A stretch of 64,000 nucleotides of DNA from Megascapheus bottae (GCA_024803745.1 JANJXV010000016.1:45094263-45158262); one strand, 5' to 3'. Positions 44,331 to 56,861 are shown, numbered from the stretch's first letter. Translations and numbers: made by a program. Notes: generated by a model from the letters alone, not told the origin.

Positions 44331-46260
44331 GGTGGCCCTGGCAGTGAGTGGGGCTCGCGTTTTACAGGCCTCCCAGGCACACGTGCTCAGTTGGTGCGCT
44401 CCCTGTCTCTGGCGCTGTGGTGGCCAGCTGGGCTGTGTTCAGAACACGGGCTGCCCCGCTGGCTCTGTGTCCCCGCGTCTCCCTGATGGTGAGCAGATGG
44501 CCCCGTGTATGGGTGTCGGCATGCCAGTCTGTGTGAAGGTGGCATGTGCCACCTTCCCACATCCGGGACCCGCAGTCTTCCCCGCTGAGCGGATGATGAG
44601 TCTCCACGCAGGCCATGTGTGCTGGGTCCATCCAGGGACTGTGACCTTCCAGGCCTCACCGGCCTCTAATCCAGCACTCTGCCAGCCTTGACATGGGCGT
44701 CCAGCTTCTGCAAACGAAGCCCTTTGACCTTAGGTCCCGGTTCTGCAGACACTGTCCAGTGAGGCCTACTCCAGTTCAGGGTCAGGGGTGGACTCTGCCT
44801 GGGCCCACTGGGCCGTGACCAACTCAAGGACCACAGCGAGTGGAGCAGACGAGCAAGCCAACTGAGGGGCCGGATGGACACTGAGGCCGCCTGTACCCCA
44901 CCTGGCCCGCGGTTTGGGGCACGCGAAGGCACTGTGGTCCTGGCCACCTCTGCTTTGACAGCCACAGCGTCTGGGAGGCATTGGTTTCCCTTCCCTGGTC
45001 CAGCTTATCTGTTTCTCCGCACTCCACCACACTTAGGGAGATACTGCACGTGCAGTCTGTCTACCACAGCCCAAGATGAGATCTGAGGAGGCTGCCTGCC
45101 TCCCACAGGTGACCTCCCCCCCCACAGAGGACCCTGCGTCCAGAGCAGCCGGAGCCGCTCTCCATACCCAGCTTTGCTCAGCAGGGAATCCAGGCCTCCC
45201 TGCCTGCTGTGAGGCCTGAGAGGTTCTTCTGTGCTCACCTCTTGTACGGGGTGAGGGAAGGATTGAACGTGTGAGTGTGTGAGCACATTTATGTGAGTCA
45301 TTATCCTTCCCAACACCTGTCTCCACGAGCCAGCACCCGCCCCCTCTGGCCCGGTCAAGGCCTCCGCTCCTCCTCTTCCTTTGGAGCTCTGTTAGCATCT
45401 CTCCTGATGGTATGGAGCGGTTTCTGCCTTTGTCTTCCCGGGTCGTTGTTCACCCAAGACAGAATTCAGACACTTCCAGCCCTCAGGACTAGGTGGGTCT
45501 CTGGAGCAGTGGCTCACCCCTGCTTTGTGTCTCCCAGGCGGGCCGCCCTCCTTGCCTACCAGGAGCCTGGCCTGTGGGCCTCCCTGCCCAGCCTCTCTCC
45601 GAGTCTCTCCCTCCCTGGTTCCCGGGGGCTGGGTGAGGACGGCTATGGCCTAGCTTCTCTGGGGTGTCCGGGCTGGGACGCACTGGACGGCTACAGTACA
45701 TCAATTGTTGCTGTTCCATTCTCAAAATCCGCCTCTCCTGCACTGTTGTTTCCCGTTCACTGCCCCGGCTACGCCCTTCCGGAACTCTGTTCCCCCGTCC
45801 CTCCTCTGCAGCTCTGGGCAGTGGTCCTGCAGTCCATCGGCGCGCCTCTCACCTGGAGACTCTTCCATAGACTGGTGGATTATGTCTCATGTCTACCTGG
45901 CCCATTTTGTTGGCTGCTTGGCACTTGTGACTATCTGGTCCCCGACTTCATTTCTTCTAAGCCTGAGCAGGGCATGGCTTCCGTGGCTGGCGGAGATGGC
46001 CTGCCCCCCTTTCACCTGGGTCTCTGAGGGCATGTGTGGCACAGAACGTGGCCTTACCTGGCAAACACTTTCCCGACATGTTCAGCAACTCTGGCGTTGC
46101 ACTTGTGTTTCTGAGAGTTACTCCCGTGCAGCCCTGTTGAAGCTGGAAGCCATCAGAGCTGGCCCCACGGCCAGCCTTATAATCAGCCGTTCTCACCCAC
46201 GTGAATTCACGAACCACTCCCTCCTCCACTCGGGATAGAAATGGACGTGAACACTTAACC
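44331..46260. other. GC-rich intergenic sequence, no gene seen
   Basis: Unique. The longest plus frame (45275-46027, 250 codons) is Leu/Ser/Pro-rich with no recognised domain and competes with other frames in the same stretch. No SINE or tandem repeat recognised. Confidence 0.5.
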
Positions 46261-47253
46261 TAATGCATTAGCGCTTTTAAAACACTGTGGTCTGTGTTCC
46301 TCTGTAATTTAGATGTCAATAGTACGACCTCAGAACTCGCCATGACTGCTTTGAGAAGGGGATGAGTTTATGATGCTGCTATCCCTCTTTTGCAGAGCTT
46401 TGGGTGATATAAACCGCAGTAGTGTCCTCACATAAAGAAAACATTAGAAGCCCTCCAGCTAGCTGACTTGGCCTCCTCACAGGAGACTGTGGATTTTCAG
46501 GTTCTAGTGCAAGTCTATGTGATCATCAGAATCGCTAGGTTTATAAAGAGTGCCCGTGATGCTCAGATGTTCCTCATGGCTCCAGGACCACATTCAAGAC
46601 ACTTAAAAAGCACAGCTTCTGTAACCTGGTGACAGGAAATGCAGTCTTAGGCAATAAAATGAAATCTGTACCAGAGAAGCTCACTGTCCAGAGTTGTGTG
46701 TTCAGCAGACCATGCAATGCTGCGGGCAGCTGACTGGGGCCGTGGGGGCCCTGACACATGGAGAGAAGGCAGCTCAGAGTGCACAGGCCTCGGTGAATGT
46801 GGACAGAATCATCCCCGGGTGACCAAATGAGTCAGGTCTGGACGGAGAGAGGCGGCGTGACCTCTGTGGGTCACGCTGAGAGGACAACGGTCGTGGTGAC
46901 TTCAGACCGTTGTTCACCGAGCTGACCTTGGAGGGGTGACCTCCGAGAACCACTGGGCGATGCAGAAAGTGATTCTGAATTCCCGGAGTGGGAGTATTGC
47001 TCATGCACACTTACAAGGTGGTTTTATTTTTCCTGCTAATTTCTTATCCATTGGACTGAGTTATTATTTTTCCCAGTTCTTTTGCAATCTAAGGTATATT
47101 TTCAATTTACAACATACATAATTATTCACATTTTTTATTTGTACCCCTCTTCTATTTATTTGCTACAAATGAAGTGAGTACATTGGCCACACTTCATGGA
47201 AGGAAACCCTTTAGCTGAGAGTGACAAATTCTAGCTACTATTCACTTAAATTA
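46261..47253. other. Intergenic sequence, no gene seen
   Basis: Mixed to AT-rich unique sequence without recognised elements. Confidence 0.5.
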
Positions 47254-47446
47254 AGCCTGGCACTGGTAGCTCACACCTATCATCTTAGCTACTCGTGGGT
47301 TTTGAGGAAACCAGTATAAGAGATTCTATCTCCAACTTATAAGCAACAAAAGCTGGGCTAGAAATGTGGCTCAAATGGTAGCATGGCAGGACAAGCCAAG
47401 CAAGAGAGATCTGCCTGAGTTCAAGTCCTGGTACCTGCAAAATGTC
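47254..47446 (+). mobile_element. Composite SINE, diverged
   Basis: AGCCTGGCACTGGTAGCTCA and CACCTATCATCTTAGCTACT mark the B1-like 5' part. AGAGATTCTATCTCCAACTT, ATGTGGCTCAAATGGTAGCA and CTGAGTTCAAGTCCTGGTAC mark the right half. It is shorter and more diverged than the other copies, so older. Confidence 0.78.
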
Positions 47447-47693
47447 TGTCAGCGCCTTCCCAGCCTAGAAGGAGACACTGAACCGCCGGTGCAGTCAAGG
47501 TTCCAGTTAAATCCCTCACCTGCGGCCTCTCAGTGGTCCGAGAATGTCTACAGATTGTAGATAAATTGGTTTTTTTTTAACTAAAAGACTTTTGAAAATA
47601 AAAAGTCATAAAATGGGTTTGACTGCTGTGTGTCTGTGGAATGCTCTCCTCTGCAGAACTCGTGGGCAAGGCTCGCCTAGAAAATCGGGGGAC
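47447..47693. other. Intergenic sequence, no gene seen
   Basis: Short unique stretch between two SINEs. Confidence 0.5.
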
Positions 47694-47888
47694 CTTGGGA
47701 GTGTGGCCTAGTGGTTAAAGTGCTTGCCTAGCATGCATGAAGACCCGGGTTTGATTCCTTGGTACCACATACATAGAAAAAAGCCAGAAGTGGTGCTGAG
47801 GCTCAAGTGGTAGAGCTCCAACCTTGAGAAAGTCCAAGGACAGGGCTCAGGCCCTGAGCCCAAGCCCAGGACTGGCAAAAAAAAAAAA
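47694..47888 (+). mobile_element. IDL-Geo: IDL-Geo dimeric SINE
   Basis: Same structure as the copy at 33668. Box A is slightly altered (GTGGCCTAGTGGTTAAAGTG) and box B reads CCGGGTTTGATTCCTTGG. The right monomer is nearly identical to that copy. It ends in an A-run. A perfect 15-bp target-site duplication AGAAAATCGGGGGAC lies at 47679-47693 and 47889-47903, so the insertion is recent. Confidence 0.94.
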
Positions 47889-47903
47889 AGAAAATCGGGG
47901 GAC

Positions 47904-48235
47904 TAAATGTTGTTAGCCCAAGAGCTGGTTCTCTGCTGGAATGCCCGGGGACCGAGCATGCTGGAATGGCAGCCTGACGGAGGCTCAGGTCTTTAAGAAA
48001 CTAATTCCAGCAGTTGATGGGGAGGTCGTGGAGCCAGCTCTTCTGGGAAGGCTGCATGAGCACCTGCCTCCAGTCCTGAGTCCATCCGGTTGTCCACACA
48101 GCCACGGCTCAGGGACACCCTGCCGGGACAGCCCAGGCTCGCCTTCCACCCCAGGACCACAGCCGGCTGCACACGAGCCCGGTGACCAGGGTTAGCCTGT
48201 GCTCCCTCCGCTGGAATGGAAGAACCGTGGTTGGT
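47904..48235. other. Intergenic sequence, no gene seen
   Basis: Unique GC-rich sequence before a minisatellite. Confidence 0.5.
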
Positions 48236-48434
48236 GGCGCGTGGGGGGAGAGATGCAGCGGCTCGTGTGGGCATGGGGGGAGAGATGCAGCGGCTCGTGT
48301 GGGCGTGGGGGGAGAGATGCAGCGGCTCGTGTGGGCGTGGGGGGAGAGATGCAGCGGCTCGTGTGGGCGTGGGGGGAGAGATGCAGCGGCTCGTGTGGGC
48401 GTGGGGGGAGAGATGCAGCGGCTCGTGTGGGCGT
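48236..48434. repeat. Minisatellite, 32-bp unit, 6 copies
   Basis: The unit combines GGGCGTGGGGGGAGAGATGC and AGCGGCTCGTGT. Copies are nearly identical except the first one or two, suggesting recent expansion. Confidence 0.97.
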
Positions 48435-48659
48435 CCGGGCAGAGTCCAGCTGGGATGCGGCGTGAACTCCAGACGCGCAGACACACATGCACACCTCACC
48501 CGTGCCGTCCCGGGAGTGTACACACCCACCCCCGAGCTCAGCTGAGAGGACCTGGAAGCAGGACAGCCCAGCTCCGACCAGCCCCAAGCACCGTGCAACT
48601 GCCAAGGACGTCTGCTCTGCTGCCAGACAAGGACACACAGGTGAGCCTGGAGCATTCGT
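48435..48659. other. Unique spacer
   Basis: Unique GC-rich sequence; nothing recognised. Confidence 0.5.
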
Positions 48660-48795
48660 ACTGGGGGGTGGAGGAGGGGGAAGAGGAGAGAGAAGAGGGG
48701 GAGGAGGGAGGAGGGGGAGGAAGGGAGAAGAGGAGGGAGGGGAGGGAGAGGGAGGGAGAGGAGGGGGAGGAGGAGAGGAAGAAGGAAAGAAAGCT
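48660..48795. repeat. Polypurine tract (GGA/GAG)n
   Basis: About 135 bases are almost entirely purine on the plus strand (GGAGGAGGGGGAGG-type motifs). Such tracts can form triplex or G-quadruplex structures; that is general knowledge and not tested here. Confidence 0.95.
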
Positions 48796-48899
48796 AACCC
48801 ACAAGAGTAAGAACACGACAACTCAACTCAATAGCCCATGGAAGGAGCCTCCAATGGTCAAAGCCCAAAAGGGTTGATTTTTTTTAAAAGTAAACAAAG

Positions 48900-49012
48900 C
48901 GGAGGCCTGGGGAGGCTGTGGCAGAAGGAAAGCCTGGGGAGGCCATGGGGGGAGGCCGTGGCAGAAGGAAGGCCTGGGGAGGCCATGGGGGGAGGCCGTG
49001 GCAGAGGCCTGC
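48900..49012. repeat. Short G-rich tandem repeat, about 2.5 copies
   Basis: AGGCCTGGGGAGGCCATGGG and GGGAGGCCGTGGCAGAAGG occur in tandem at about 41-bp spacing; the first copy is shortened. Confidence 0.88.
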
Positions 49013-49639
49013 TCGGGCCCTGCAGGCCTTGGATTCCATGCCCAGCCTCAGAGAGGAAAATAACAAAGTGAACAGAATCCTATCGAGTAGGACACAAAGT
49101 GTAGCTCCACTTGTGACTGTACAGACCAATAAGTGGAGGAAAGAAGCATAGCTGAAGTGCTCCCTGCGTGAAGAAGAAAACCTGATTTATGATAGTGCAA
49201 TTTAAACTTCAGTTCACTATGACATGAGAAGCATGGACCGGAGTCCTTCATGCAGAAATATAGAGTTCAAATGAGCTTCTAATGCCTTCCAGAGGACAGG
49301 GCTGGAAGGATTCACAGTCCAGGAGATCCACACTGCAGGCACACTGGCTCCTGCACTGTGCATGCATTCCCAGAGCGGGGGCTGTACAGGGGCGGGGGCT
49401 CAGCCCAGGCCCGGACACCACACGTGGACCAGCAGCCGTGGCCGTGGGTGACACACCCAGGGCCTCTCCCTGCTTTGCACCCTTTTGCTATAGAACAACT
49501 CTCCTCGTGGTCCTTCCTAGGCCACTGGCGACGCCGAAGGGCTGTGGACAGCCATGTCACCGAAGGCTGGGACGCTGTCAGCATCGTAGCAGAGCTCCCA
49601 CCCCTATGTGAACTTGAGGATGAAAATTAGATGTCGGTA
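49013..49639. other. Intergenic sequence, no gene seen
   Basis: Unique sequence before the long AT-rich island. Confidence 0.5.
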
Positions 49640-51560
49640 TTTTGTTTTTATTTTTCCCAGATCCCATTGCAAGGGCAGGGAGCGCCTCTCTCCACAGGAT
49701 TAGCCCTCAACAAACCATCTCCCACAGTGAGCTCTGCCTCCTGTAGGTCAGAACATAATCCCCAGGCCAAATTTGTAAATATACATAAATAAAAACCTAG
49801 AATCGGGTTGCTAACTCTATAGACACTTGCAAAAAGACAAAAGGACTTGATTTTTAGTTTTATAGCCCAAATAACTTTTAGCTGAAGAAAATAATAGAAA
49901 TGAGCAACAAACATAAAACTTTAGCCTGTGTAAATTAAATGGTTCGGCTGCATTAACTTCATAAAACCATAATCCTGACCTCCATAAACCATTACATGCA
50001 CGGGAACATATCTGATTTATGGGGTGTAGAATCGATGGGAAAAAATTAATGCTTGAAAAACATATTAGAGACATTATTGAACAGATTTTAATTGAGATTT
50101 GATTTCAATGCCTCTTATCCACATGATGAATGGGTCTCAGCCCTGGACTCCAGCAGGCTGAAAAGAGTCTTTAATATGACAATTAAGTATCTGTCTTTGG
50201 GTTTTATGTCGCTCTCCTGCTCCACTCTCTTCCTCAGTACAGGGTGGCTTTGTGCAGATTAAATTGAGACTCAATTTTCTCTATTTTCCAGCACTTACTT
50301 ATGTTTTATGACAAGCACTAAATCAATTTTATGCTATTATTGATTTTTTCTTAAATGGACACAAACCATTTCGCCTTTTGCCCTTCTTTCTACTTTCCTT
50401 CCCTCTCCTTTCCTCACTGTATGCTTGATATATAGCTGGCCTGGAAATCGCTAACGTGTCCTGAGATTTCCACAGGTCGTGCCAATTTATTCCATTTTTA
50501 CAACCCCAGAATTGACAAACTTAACCTGGAATTCTATCAAAACTTATATATTGTGCTAATGTGACAGGGTGAGGAGGCACTGTGATTTTCTTTTTTCTCG
50601 TTTTCTTCTAAAACAAACACATAAACAAAAAGCCTTAAGGTTCATTTATTCCCCTGCTAAGTTCTGCCAAGATTTCTTCTATAATATTGCCTAAATTTTT
50701 GAACAGAAGCTTAAGCTATAATTTTTCTAACGCCCTCGAAGTCTAATTAATACTGCAACAGTGGCAGGATCTCCTCGTGGCTTGAGGGGAAGGGGCATTA
50801 TCTTCAAGCTGCAATAACCCCTTTGAGGGCTCGGAGGCAGCATGTTGTATGCAATGCAATTAAGAAGCTTCCAGATCTTTGGGGCTTTATCCTCCATGAC
50901 CTATGGCAAAAATTAACTGCCGCCTTGGGCAAAAGAAGTAAGAATAGGTACATAATTTGTAATCAGATAGCATTTTTTTTCTGAGTAAGGAATTACCTAT
51001 GAAGAAAAAGTGCTTTAACAGCCTGACATTTGTTTCGAGATTCAATTGTGTGGCTGTGAAAATAAAAGCATATTTAATTGCAAATATCTGGATTTTCAAG
51101 TCTTCATCAGACTTGTGTAAGTAAATGCAGCTCTGGCCCTGGATAACGAGCTCATCTGTGCATTGTGTTTGCATTATAACCGCTACGGTGTGACAAGTGT
51201 GCAGGGAACACACCTTCCTAGGTGTGCAAGACGGCGGCACGTGCAAACATCTCTGTGTCAGACAAGAAGCCACATACAGCTGCTCTCTACAGCACTTTCA
51301 AACTAAATTTGCAAGTTCAAATAATGCAGAAATCAAGTGCTTGCTCTTCATTTGTGTGCATAGTGTCCTGCTATGGAGCCTGTAGACTTTAAAGAAAAAA
51401 GGAAAACCAGCATTGTAAACAGGAGGTCCGTTTTCTTCATTACCTATTTTTCCCCTTCTCAAGATCAGAATCAAGGAGAGGAAAAAAATGTGCACTTTTA
51501 GGTCCACATGCCAAGGTGATGTTCTATTAACAGACATTTGTTGAGTACTTTCCAAAGAAC
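49640..51560. promoter_or_regulatory. Long AT-rich candidate regulatory island (about 1.9 kb)
   Basis: The longest complex, repeat-free AT-rich stretch in the window. It contains a 17-bp inverted repeat AAATTGAGACTCAATTT (50261-50277). It also has an inverted pair AAATCAAT (50320-50327) and ATTGATTT (50339-50346), whose half-sites fit the ONECUT/CUX-type core ATTGAT, plus many TAAT/ATTA cores. The texture fits a cluster of conserved noncoding elements. This is inference without alignment. Confidence 0.35.
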
Positions 51561-53929
51561 TGGCCCTAGAATGATTTAGGGTGCGTGTGGGATCCCAAAA
51601 GTTGCCTTCTGGTTAAAAGATGCTGAACCGTCTCCATGGTGCTGTGGTGGGAGGGAGCAGCCTTCCCTCACGGTGCTGGGAAGAGGAAGACCAGAGCACC
51701 GCCGCCCCCCTGACCCCGGGGAGGCCTACAGGTCCCCAAGGCTCTGAGTCTAGGCCGGCGTGAATTCCGGAGGACGTCCTGTGTGGTCCCCAGAGGGGGA
51801 GAAGGGGCCCTTTAGAGAGGACCCCACGTCTAGAAGGCAACAAAGACACATGACAGAAGTCATCTGTGCAGCCATCACATGCACACGTGTGCACACACAC
51901 TCACACACGCGGACGTGCGTGTGCAGACGTGCACGCCCACACTCACATGACACAAGGAGAGTGGGCAGCAGATCAGAACACGTCAGCAGGACTTGGCAGT
52001 GGTGCAGCAGAGGGTGAGGACGAGGCTGGAGCTCTGCAGGCAGGGGCTCCACGCGACTTCTCTTCTGCTGGTTACACTTGCCTCGCCGTTGAGCACCACC
52101 CCTCCCCACCACTGCGGGTTGGGGGTGCACACAGAATGCTTGGCTCTCCTGAACTCCACACTGTCCTCACCTCAGCTAAGAAAGCCTAAGGCGTCCCCAG
52201 CAAATACCTGTGTCCCCTCGGTGTGACAGGATGAAATCGCCACAGTGCAAGGTGCTGCGGGCATCCGGGCCCGGGACCCCGTGCTGCAGCCGGGTCTCCT
52301 GCGCTTATGCTCCATCCATCCTCGCGCTCGTGAGCAAGCTTATGTTGTAACATCTTCACATCAGTTACGGCCAAAGAACATCTATTTGTTGGCACTCAAC
52401 TTTGAACTAAACAATGCACATATTAGAGAATATCTGAATGTGGAAATCAGTTGAGATTGTTCTAATGAGAGGGAACGTGTGTGCTTAACCACGGCACACG
52501 CCAAGGACGTCTGCCAAATGCTCATCAAATTCTCTGCTGCTCACCTCAGCGCCAAAGGCCCAGGGCTCTGCTCTGCCTCTCTTTTTAATGTGAGCCACGG
52601 GAAGAGGTGAATGCTCGCTAACACCCCGAGTGAAGGGCGTGAAGAAGGCCCTGGCCTCGGAGCCGAGGGCTGGGTGGACCGGCACCGCCTGCCTCCAGCG
52701 CAGGGGCAGGCCGCTGTCCAAGCTTCCCCGGCCAGGGGCCCTGCCCTCCCATCACCCACCATTCTAGGCAGTAATGGGCTGGCCCTTGTCACACATTTTC
52801 ACAAATAGACGAACTAATTAGGTGAGTAAATCGGTATTTATATCCTCAGAACCGAACTGAACACTGGATTTCCGCCGTGTGAGGCAGACGGGAGACCAGG
52901 CTGAGACAACTTCCCGCACTGGAAGAGCACACTTCCTTGCCGCAAACACCGCTATGCAGGAAGGAAGCAGACGTGGAAATACCTGTCTTCACACAGCTCC
53001 CATTTGGATGAGGTGGATGATGACAGCATCAAGAAGAAGGCAGGGCTGGTGAGGTAGAGAGAAAACCTGCTTGAAGAGGGGTTAGAGCTGCCCGAGCGGT
53101 TCTCACCAAGGAAATTGAATAGTCAACACAAAGGGTCACCGTTGACTGTATCTGAAATAATTCCTTATTTCTAACAGCCTATTGTAACTGAAGTTGGTCT
53201 GAACCATTAAGCTGGTAACAAAACAAAACTCACATGCTACTACCCAGGCTGGTACTTGAAAAGAAAAAAAAAAGCAAACAGCGCTTCAGTTTCACATAAA
53301 CCAAAGCGGTTTCCACTTGAACAAAAGTTTGTGTTCCCATTTCCTCCGTGGCGTCAAATAAGGAACCAACTGGAGTAAGACGGCTCGGCATGTGTCAATA
53401 GGTATTGCTGCTCTGCAGACACAGCAAAATATTGACATGTGACAAAAGAGGAGGAAAACCACGCAGGCCTTCGATGTTGGCCCTCCCTCCACACCCCTCC
53501 CCTCGTCTACCCTCTCCACACACACCTCCTCCAAGCCTGGAATTGAGGGAGCCGGAGCAGGGCACAGGGATGGGTCAGAGGAGGCAACCCTCCAGGTCCC
53601 CGGTGCCCCCCCCAAGGGCAGCACTGTCCACAGTTGCTGAAGGCCACTGTGCAAGTGGTCGGAGGAGCCACGGCTCAGGGTCCCCGCCATGGGGGGAGGA
53701 GGGGCCATCTTGGCCTGACCCAAGGCCCTCCCGCCACAGTCTGCCACTCGAAGGCCTGGATCCCCTGTGGCAAAGGAGTTTTCCTGAGCACCCAGGCCCT
53801 GTACAGCAGGGCAGCAACAGAGCAGAGGCCAAAGGAACAAAACACCTTCCCTCAGCGCCCGGGCCAGGGTGGCAGCTCCACCGAGGCTGTGCAGCTGGGG
53901 CGGGTGCCACCGCCTGCGCTGGGAAGATG
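51561..53929. other. Intergenic sequence, no gene seen
   Basis: GC-rich with a small CA patch near 51880-51920, then mixed. A 259-codon minus frame (53292-54071) has no recognised domain and overlaps a plus frame of similar length. Confidence 0.5.
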
Positions 53930-54345
53930 TGCAGAAATTACCTATCGCTCCCTGTAGAGGCATCCAGCTACCAGCCCGACCCAGCCTTCCAGCGCGGCGA
54001 TAATATGCTCCTATCAGGTTTAATAGCCCCATGCTGGATTCGGGAGGTATTATGGATTGTACAGCAAGCATATTGTCATTAAATTAAATTTTCAGAACGC
54101 TCCCCAGCTCATCACAAATACCACAGAGAGTAATCATAATCGGTTCTCAACACATGTGTAATTGCCTTCAGCTGGCGTCTTTTACAGTTGACATTGTTCA
54201 GCAGTGATAAGGTGATTGGCGATTTGAATACACAGCTTGTTCCGAGCCTGCCGTAATTGAAATATGGTATGTGTGAATGGAAGATTGCATTAAGACCCAG
54301 GATAATCACCTGACACGAGAGTAATTGAGTCTACAATCTGCCACT
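53930..54345. promoter_or_regulatory. Candidate enhancer block
   Basis: Complex AT-rich DNA with ATTAAATTAAATTTTC near 54078-54093, GTGTAATTGCCTTCAGCTGG near 54156-54175 (homeodomain core next to an E-box), GTGATAAGGTGATTGGCG near 54203-54220 (GATA and TALE/CUT cores) and GAGTAATTGAGTC near 54319-54331. Sharp GC-rich boundaries lie on both sides. Conservation not testable here. Confidence 0.35.
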
Positions 54346-56217
54346 GGGTCTCTCAGGGAGGGCTGGAATGAAAAGAACCCATTAGTCGATTACACCACGG
54401 CTGCCGGCTCGGTGGTGGTGCCAGCCTGGCATTCCGGAGCTGCAGGCGACGAGCTGGCATGTCGAGGGCACCATCAAAGACGGGAAGGGACGACGAAACA
54501 GAACGGTGCAGAAGTACAAGTTGGACTTGGCTCCGTGGGGAAAGCAAGGCCAGCTCTGGAGCAAAGCCTTGCGCGTGCAGGGATCCCTCGCCATGTCTGC
54601 CGAATGCCTCCGGGGCAGGCGCGGGGCAGGCGCGGGGCAGGCGCGGGGCAGGGCTGACACCGGCTGGACTTTCCCCGCCAGGGCCCTCTACCCTCCCTCT
54701 ACCTTTCCCCCTGCCTCCCAATCGCTCATTTCTGCTCCTCATTTTCTCTGTGTCTCTATCTCTCCTCTTGTCATGGCTTTCTTCTTCCTTCTCTTCTTCC
54801 ACCGTTTATGCCTCCTCTCTCTCTCTCTGCCTCTCTGTCTCTGTCTCTGTCTCTATCCCTCCCTCCCTCGCCCTCTGATTTTTCTTCCCCCCACTCTGGC
54901 CTGCTCCTATCTACTCTTTGGCATGTGTGCGCAGTGACGGCCCCTGGCTGCGTCCTCCTGTAGTTGTGGTGGACAAGCTGATGCAGTGCTGCTGGCCCCT
55001 GAGGGCCTGGTGGCTGGGTGCTGCTCCTGCGGGAGTCACAGGCCTGTGACCTGACCAGCACACTGGCCACCCCTCCGTGTGCCGCCCAGAGGCCTGGTGA
55101 GGATGAATCCCCCAGGGTTGGACACTGGACTGTCCTTCATTTCCACAGCACTCTCAGCACTGGAAGGTGGAGGTCAGCCACCCCACAGGACAGCGGGAGT
55201 CAGGCCGCCCGCAGATGCTGTCTACAGCGGGAGCCGTAAACACACAGGAAGGTGGGGCCCTGTTTGCCCCCTGGCTGGCCTGGGGAGCAGGAGGATGGCC
55301 TGCAAGCGCTACACTGAGGCCACCTGCCCCGCCGGGGTCTGACGTTCTTTCTAGAGGACCCAGAGCCCTCCAAGGACCCCGGCCCTGCACCCTCTAACCG
55401 TTACAGGGTGTTTGGCGCCCGTGGCCCCAAAGCCTCTCCTACAACCAGGTGGACTCCTCCCTCCTGGAGTCTGGGAAGAGAGTTTGTGTGCCGCTAGGTG
55501 ACCACATGAGCCCAGGCCCCAGGCATTCACCACTGCCACCATGACCGGCCCTTTCCTTGTCCTTTCTACAGTTGCCTCAGACCTGCGAGCTTCAGAAATG
55601 CACTACCCAGCGCGAGATCATATTTAATGGAAGAACCACTCGTCTCCATGAGCTCAGAGAGCGGAACCTGAGAGGCGCTGCGGCCTCGGACGGTTTTCCC
55701 GTTGGGCCAGCCTGAGAGGCGACCGTCCTCTGGTCCTCCTGACCTTGGAGAGAAGCTGAGAGCCCCATCGACCCAGGACGGAAGTATTGATGGGAAAATC
55801 CCAGAGGAACTCAAAAAGCCATCTCTCCTCCTCGAAGCCAGCGAGGCGTTCCAGCCGCCTTTGTCCGGTGGAGGGTAGAGATGTGTCTGGCTGCCCAGGG
55901 TCTGAGGCCAGCAAGAACCCAGGCAAAGGCAGCCAGCCAGCTCTCGGGGTGCGGGGTGCGGGGTGCGGCACCCGCATGCCTGAGGGAAGGGCTCTGTGGC
56001 AGAGGCTCCCGGCTCCCGGGGGGCTCAGAGCAGCCGAGCTCACACTGCCTTCTGCTTTCATGGAATTTTCCTTTATGAACCGCTCTCCCTGGCACCGGAG
56101 GAACTCAGAGGCCCCTGCGTGCTTCTCTGAGCAGCTGACAGGCACAACTTTGGTTTGTTTGACCATAAAGCTGCAAACTTTCACAGCATACAAACACAGT
56201 GATGCTGCATGGTGCTG
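54346..56217. other. GC-rich intergenic sequence, no gene seen
   Basis: Contains three to four copies of an 11-bp unit (GGGGCAGGCGC) at 54612-54652, a CT/CTGT-rich pyrimidine tract near 54710-54890 and a short GCGGGGT triplet near 55948-55968. A 179-codon minus frame (55654-56193) has no recognised domain. Confidence 0.5.
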
Positions 56218-56465
56218 ACAGCATCATTTACAGCACCATTTTATACAAAGGCACAGGTGTCATAAAAGAGAAATACCTTCTATCAGCTGCCCCAAAATGA
56301 CTTCTGTCGTAAATAAGTCAGATTTCTAAAAGAGAACCAATAAAGTCCTAGCAAATACAATTTTTCCCACTAAATAATCACCCTGACCTCTTCCGGTAAT
56401 ATTAACCCGCTAAAAAATAATAACACTGGTCTTGAAACAATAAAAGGAGTCCATTCTGGAGAAGG
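56218..56465. promoter_or_regulatory. AT-rich island, weak regulatory candidate
   Basis: Complex AT-rich sequence free of repeats. An 8-bp inverted repeat, TGATGCTG (56200-56207) and CAGCATCA (56219-56226), with an 11-base loop overlaps its left edge. Motif support is weaker than for the other islands. Confidence 0.2.
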
Positions 56466-56820
56466 CAGATTTCAGGTCTTCTCTGGGAGAAGTAGGGGGG
56501 GGGAAGGCTGTGGTCAGGGTCACATCAGATGCAGGCAGGTAAGAGCTCTGTAGAAGAGCCAGGTTGTGTCATTTTGTTCATAATTTGGGGTACATAAAAT
56601 TCAGAGTTGGCCCCAGGGCACCCCCTCTACTGAGCCTGGCCTGCAGCTCGCTCACCTAACACAACCCCACCAGGGCTTCTCTGGCCTGGTTCTCCACACA
56701 CGTACACGCACAGGCACACACGCACATAGGCATGCACACAGGCAGAACACGCACTCAGCCTTGTCCTCTGTCCCTGGGTGACTGAGAAGCACTGATCTTC
56801 CTCACAAGCACTAGTGCCAC
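56466..56820. other. Intergenic sequence, no gene seen
   Basis: Unique, with a loose CA/ACGCACA-rich patch near 56695-56745. Confidence 0.5.
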
Positions 56821-56861
56821 ACTGTCTGTCTGTCTGTCTGTCTGTCTGCCTGCCTGCCTGT
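56821..56861. repeat. (TCTG)n/(CTGC)n tetranucleotide microsatellite
   Basis: Consecutive CTGT units change to CTGC units without a break, a short compound tetranucleotide repeat. Confidence 0.95.

Noticed and set aside
51520..51580. TTAACAGACATTTGTTGAGT resembling an L2/MIR 3' end
   Set aside because: Only about 30 bases match the remembered consensus; left for a repeat-library search.
53292..54082. Overlapping 259-codon minus and 225-codon plus frames
   Set aside because: They occupy the same GC-rich DNA on opposite strands, have no recognisable domains and run into an AT-rich noncoding block.
55654..56193. 179-codon minus-strand frame
   Set aside because: No family is recognised. Codons extend over GC-rich and AT-rich parts without a change in pattern, and competing frames exist on the other strand.
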